Shown here one piece after another: positions 32,199-34,789 of a stretch of DNA of 34,789 nucleotides. The DNA is taken from positions 1 to 34,789 of the forward strand of contig JAUXAB010000037.1 in NCBI GenBank assembly GCA_030615025.1. Direction: 5' to 3'. How positions within the stretch are numbered: position 1 is the first letter of the stretch; the number at the start of each line of letters is the position of its first letter. Position numbers and translations under genes: made by a program. Source of the stretch: Phycisphaerae bacterium (lineage in GTDB: Bacteria > Planctomycetota > Phycisphaerae > Sedimentisphaerales > Anaerobacaceae). The notes under the pieces were generated by a model, which was not told the DNA's origin, made no database searches, and saw nothing but the letters and a program-made list of their open reading frames with translations.

Positions 32199-32444
32199 GC
32201 CACAAAGGACACAGAGAAAAAAAACAAAAATTAAAAAGCAAAATGACAAACCAAAATTCAAAAAGAGAGATTGCTTCGGTCGCTTTGCTCCCTCGCCCCC
32301 TAAGTGAGCCGTTGGTCTTACGGGGCTCGCAATGACTTTTCGCATTTTTCAATGTAATTTTTATGTTTGCATTTTGATATTTGAATTTCTCGGCAGCCTC
32401 TGTGCTAAAAAATAAATATAGCTAAACCTTCGTGTCTTGGTGGC
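32199..32444. repeat. Composite repeat island with inverted ends (gap 32186-32477)
   Basis: The spacer after smpB is repetitive. Left end GCCACAAAGGACACAGAG (32199-32216) and right end CTTCGTGTCTTGGTGGC (32428-32444) are imperfect inverted copies of the GTG-rich motif seen elsewhere in the window. Inside are an AT-rich part (AAAATTAAAAAG-like words, 32222-32265) and a GAGATTGCTTCGGTCGCTTTG...GCTCGCAATGAC segment (32269-32335), a word common as a dispersed repeat in environmental genomes. No coding frame is credible. Confidence 0.6.
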
Positions 32445-32477
32445 AAAGAAACAGAAAACCATACAGGAGTTTTTAGA

Positions 32478-32885
32478 ATGGCTGAAGAAAAAAAAGAAGA
32501 GGAAAAGATTATAATTGACGAAGATTGGAAAAAGGAAGCTCAAAGAGAGAAGGAAATATTAGCGGCACAGGAAGAAGCCGAGAAAAAGAAGGCTGAAGAA
32601 AAACCTCCTCGTGGGCCCTTGCCGGAAGGCAATTTCGCTGCGTTGATAAGCATGCTTACTACGCAGGCATTCTTTGCTCTGGGTGCGCTACAAGTAAAAG
32701 GACAGGAAGGAAAAGAGCCGGATTTGGAATTGGCAAAATACAACATCGATATGCTCGAGACGATCGAGGAGAAAACCAGGGGCAACTTGACTGAGGATGA
32801 ACAGAAAGTCCTCGAAAATACACTTGGCCAGGTTCGTATGGCCTACGTTCAGGTCACAGAGCAAGTCCCACCCAAAACTCAATGA
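32478..32885 (+). CDS. DUF1844-family protein
   Basis: A 135-residue soluble protein; AGGAG lies about 9 nt before the ATG. Residues 1-46 are a highly charged Lys/Glu helix, likely coiled coil. Residues 50-125 match DUF1844: GNFAALISMLTTQAFFALG (51-69), then KEPDLELAKYNIDMLETIEE and KTRGNLTEDEQKVLENTLGQ, as in the family pattern 'l...A..aL G......n l..A...ID.L..L..KT.gNL t.eE...l...L..LR..y'. The function of the family is unknown. It sits 58 bp before trpC on the same strand. Confidence 0.9.
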   Translation: MAEEKKEEEKIIIDEDWKKEAQREKEILAAQEEAEKKKAEEKPPRGPLPEGNFAALISMLTTQAFFALGALQVKGQEGKEPDLELAKYNIDMLETIEEKTRGNLTEDEQKVLENTLGQVRMAYVQVTEQVPPKTQ

Positions 32886-32943
32886 GTAAAAATATGACGT
32901 AAATATGATACAAAAAGAGAAATCTCTAATGGGGTAAGCCATA

Positions 32944-33747
32944 TTGGCGAATATATTAGATAAAATCATTGCCGACAAAAGGGCGGAAGTCAGCTATCGG
33001 CAGTCGCAGAGCAGTCTTGAGCAGCTCAAAGAAGAGGTTCGCTCCATGCGCAAGTGCCGCAACTTCTACAAGGCCGTCACCAGGCCCAACAGCCGCGGCA
33101 TAAACGTTATCGCAGAGGTCAAAAGGGCCTCGCCGTCGGCTGGTGTTATTCGCGAGGATTTCGACCCCGTGGCAATTGCGCAAACCTACAAAAAATGTGG
33201 TGCTGACGCAATTAGTGTTCTCACCGATGAAAAATATTTTCAAGGCCGGCTCGAATACATAAGGCAGATAAGGGAGGCGGTAGACTTACCTGTTTTGCGA
33301 AAGGATTTTATTATCGACCTCTGGCAGGTCTACGAATCCCGCGCCGCCGGTGCCGATGCGATACTCTTAATAGCGGAAGCGCTAAAGCCCGGCGAACTAA
33401 TGGATTTGATGATAGCTGCAGCCGAGCTGACGTTAACGGTCCTTCTGGAAGTCCACCAGGCCGATACGCTGCTGGCCGTTCGCAGCATGATAGGCTTTCC
33501 TAAGAAAGGGTACAGCGTTCTCGGAATCAATAATCGGGACCTGGCCACAATGGATGTGGATTTGGGAACGAGCTGCCGATTGGCCGGACTCCTCGATAAT
33601 AAAAACGAGCTGGTTGCCGAAAGCGGGATAAAAACACGAGCCGATGTCGAAAAGCTAAAGTCCGTCGGAGTAAGGGCCGTTCTGATTGGGCAGGTGCTGT
33701 GTGAAAGCACTGATATAGAAGAAAAATTTACCGAGCTGTTCGGCTGA
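32944..33747 (+). CDS. trpC: Indole-3-glycerol-phosphate synthase
   Basis: A 267-residue TIM-barrel enzyme that converts CdRP to indole-3-glycerol phosphate in tryptophan synthesis. The start is a TTG at 32944 (ANILDKIIADKRAEV matches the usual N-terminus; GGGG lies about 10 nt upstream). Catalytic residues are all visible: Glu58 and Lys60 in IAEVKRASPSAG (56-67), Lys120 in LRKDFIID (118-125), Glu169 in LLEVHQ, Asn197 in GINNRDL (194-200), and the phosphate-binding AESGIKTRADV and AVLIGQVLC loops. It is monofunctional (no TrpF fusion), and no other trp gene is adjacent. A TSUP permease gene starts 12 bp after its stop, likely co-transcribed. Confidence 0.96.
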   Translation: MANILDKIIADKRAEVSYRQSQSSLEQLKEEVRSMRKCRNFYKAVTRPNSRGINVIAEVKRASPSAGVIREDFDPVAIAQTYKKCGADAISVLTDEKYFQGRLEYIRQIREAVDLPVLRKDFIIDLWQVYESRAAGADAILLIAEALKPGELMDLMIAAAELTLTVLLEVHQADTLLAVRSMIGFPKKGYSVLGINNRDLATMDVDLGTSCRLAGLLDNKNELVAESGIKTRADVEKLKSVGVRAVLIGQVLCESTDIEEKFTELFG

Positions 33748-33759
33748 TAACTATCTGAT

Positions 33760-34563
33760 ATGCATTATTTGATTTTAGCGACGATTGGTATTTTGATGGG
33801 CTTTTTCGGCGGCCTGCTTGGCATCGGCGGCTCGGTGGTTATGATTCCCGCCCTTGTATTTGCGTTCGGAGAAAACCAGCATCTCTATCAGGCCTCAGCG
33901 ATGATTTGCAATTTCTTTGTTGGAGCGGTATCGGTAACCGTTCATAGAAGGGCCGATGTCCTGGTGACGGATGTTATTAAATGGCTGATTCCTGCCGCCG
34001 CTTTGGGGATTATAGTCGGAGTTGCAATCAGTAACAGCTCTGCCTTTGCCGGCGGCAACAGTTACCTTTTGGGCCGTCTCTTTGGGTTCTTTATGGTTTA
34101 TGTGGTTGTTTACAATTGTTTGATATTTGGCAGGCCTCGTGGTGGAACGGACGGCTTTGATATCTCCAGAACCCGCCGCTCGGTGCCTTTGACTATCCTT
34201 TGCGGGCTGCTAAGCGGAATAGCAGCGGGTCTGTTGGGGCTTGGCGGCGGTACTGTTTGCGTTCCCGCTCAGCAGTTTTTTTTGAAAATGCCGTTGAAAA
34301 GGGCTATCAGCAATTCGGCTGCGACCATCGCTTCAATCGCCCTTATAGGAGCGTTTTACAAGAACATAACCCTCTCGCAACATAATATCGCCATAGCAGA
34401 ATCCCTAAAGATAGCAATGGTCGTTGTCCCCGGTGCGGTTGTGGGTGCCTTTTTGGGCAGCCGGGGTATGCATAAACTGCCCGGCAACATAGTCAGGGCC
34501 GTCTTTATCCTGTTGGCTGCTCTTGCCTGTTATAAGCTGCTTACCGTAGCACCGGCCGGTTAG
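33760..34563 (+). CDS. TSUP (TauE/SafE) family anion permease
   Basis: A 267-residue membrane protein with about eight helices and the twofold pseudo-symmetry of the family. The two signature loops are present in both halves: GFFGGLLGIGGSVVMIPAL (14-32) and GIAAGLLGLGGGTVCVPAQQ (about 152-171). A short polar loop (FGRPRGGTDGFDISRTRRS) joins the halves. Members export sulfite, sulfoacetate or other sulfur-containing or organic anions. Given the sulfatases upstream, sulfate or sulfite handling is tempting, but the gene lies directly behind trpC (12 bp) rather than in the sulfatase group, and family members are too varied to assign a substrate. No clear Shine-Dalgarno is seen. Confidence 0.92.
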   Translation: MHYLILATIGILMGFFGGLLGIGGSVVMIPALVFAFGENQHLYQASAMICNFFVGAVSVTVHRRADVLVTDVIKWLIPAAALGIIVGVAISNSSAFAGGNSYLLGRLFGFFMVYVVVYNCLIFGRPRGGTDGFDISRTRRSVPLTILCGLLSGIAAGLLGLGGGTVCVPAQQFFLKMPLKRAISNSAATIASIALIGAFYKNITLSQHNIAIAESLKIAMVVVPGAVVGAFLGSRGMHKLPGNIVRAVFILLAALACYKLLTVAPAG

Positions 34564-34633
34564 CCGTTAGCGATAAGCCCGAAGGCGGCTATTAGCGTAA
34601 AAGACGTTGTCCGTGGCGAGGTCGCGATTCCCC

Positions 34634-34789
34634 CTACCTGCTCTTCTGCGCTTTCTGGATTTTAGCCCACGGGTCCCGCAGCGTTACCGTCCGATTGAAT
34701 ACGAGCTTCCCGACAGAGCTGTCGGGGTCAACGCAGAAATAACCCAGTCGCTCGAACTGGTATCGACTTAGTGGCGTGGCGTTTGCCAG
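34634..34789 (-). CDS. glnS: Glutaminyl-tRNA synthetase, C-terminal end (5' part outside window)
   Basis: The last 51 codons read on the minus strand and end at a TAG at 34634-34636. The peptide includes [18 protein letters not shown] and [20 protein letters not shown]. This is the end of the second anticodon-binding beta-barrel of class I GlnRS (bacterial consensus 'vQFeR.GYFc.D.ds....lvFNRtv.LrDtWak'). GlnRS charges tRNA-Gln directly, so this genome has at least one direct glutaminylation route. The gene converges with the TSUP gene; 70 bp separate them, with TAGCCG/CGGCTA (34561-34566, 34586-34591) able to form a stem at the TSUP stop. Confidence 0.93.
   Translation of the reverse strand: MANATPLSRYQFERLGYFCVDPDSSVGKLVFNRTVTLRDPWAKIQKAQKSR

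Overview
The window reads as a chromosomal stretch of a Planctomycetota bacterium, most likely class Phycisphaerae (Sedimentisphaerales-like). The case rests on a planctomycete-type ECF sigma factor next to a zinc-ribbon Ser/Thr kinase, Tat-exported Cys-type sulfatases beside glycoside hydrolases, and intergenic repeat families whose encoded peptides (NEPNFRK..., DYEN..., SGxGKNEPK) I associate with Phycisphaerae genomes. The taxonomic call is inference; no rRNA is present. I saw no rRNA, tRNA, CRISPR array or intact mobile element.

Layout. 1-8.3 kb: the 3' end of tmk, a fragment resembling an IS110 transposase, a small lipoprotein, ftsW and murG. The two cell-wall genes, usually neighbours, are split by a minus-strand sigma factor/kinase pair and about 1.2 kb of repeat-rich DNA. 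8.3-15.6 kb (minus strand): a membrane-anchored LtaS/sulfatase-fold enzyme, a GH130 enzyme, a large secreted protein of unknown function, and an MgtC-family membrane protein. 15.8-16.9 kb: a fused ThiD2-ThiE thiamine enzyme. 16.9-31.6 kb (plus strand): a long carbohydrate-active region holding a secreted unknown protein, a GH99-like protein, a DUF5010-like protein, a pterin-binding methyltransferase, a GH127 lipoprotein overlapping a GH141-like beta-helix protein, two small membrane proteins and two Tat-lipobox sulfatases. 31.7-34.8 kb: housekeeping genes smpB, a DUF1844 gene, trpC, a TSUP permease and the 3' end of glnS.

How it fits together. The secreted hydrolases and sulfatases suggest breakdown of a complex, probably sulfated and branched polysaccharide. 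The GH127/GH141-like pair recalls enzymes of rhamnogalacturonan-II degradation, and GH130 suggests mannoside phosphorolysis or hydrolysis. No SusC/SusD pair and no sulfatase-maturation gene lies in the window, so uptake and sulfatase activation must be encoded elsewhere. The sigma factor and kinase form a likely envelope-sensing regulatory pair; its target is not visible.

Intergenic DNA is unusually rich in short repeats and hairpins: a three-module array before murG, 7-bp tandem repeats, GTG-rich dispersed motifs, a 39-bp direct repeat flanking the kinase gene, and a structured element between murG and the next gene. These are the features least explained by known gene families.
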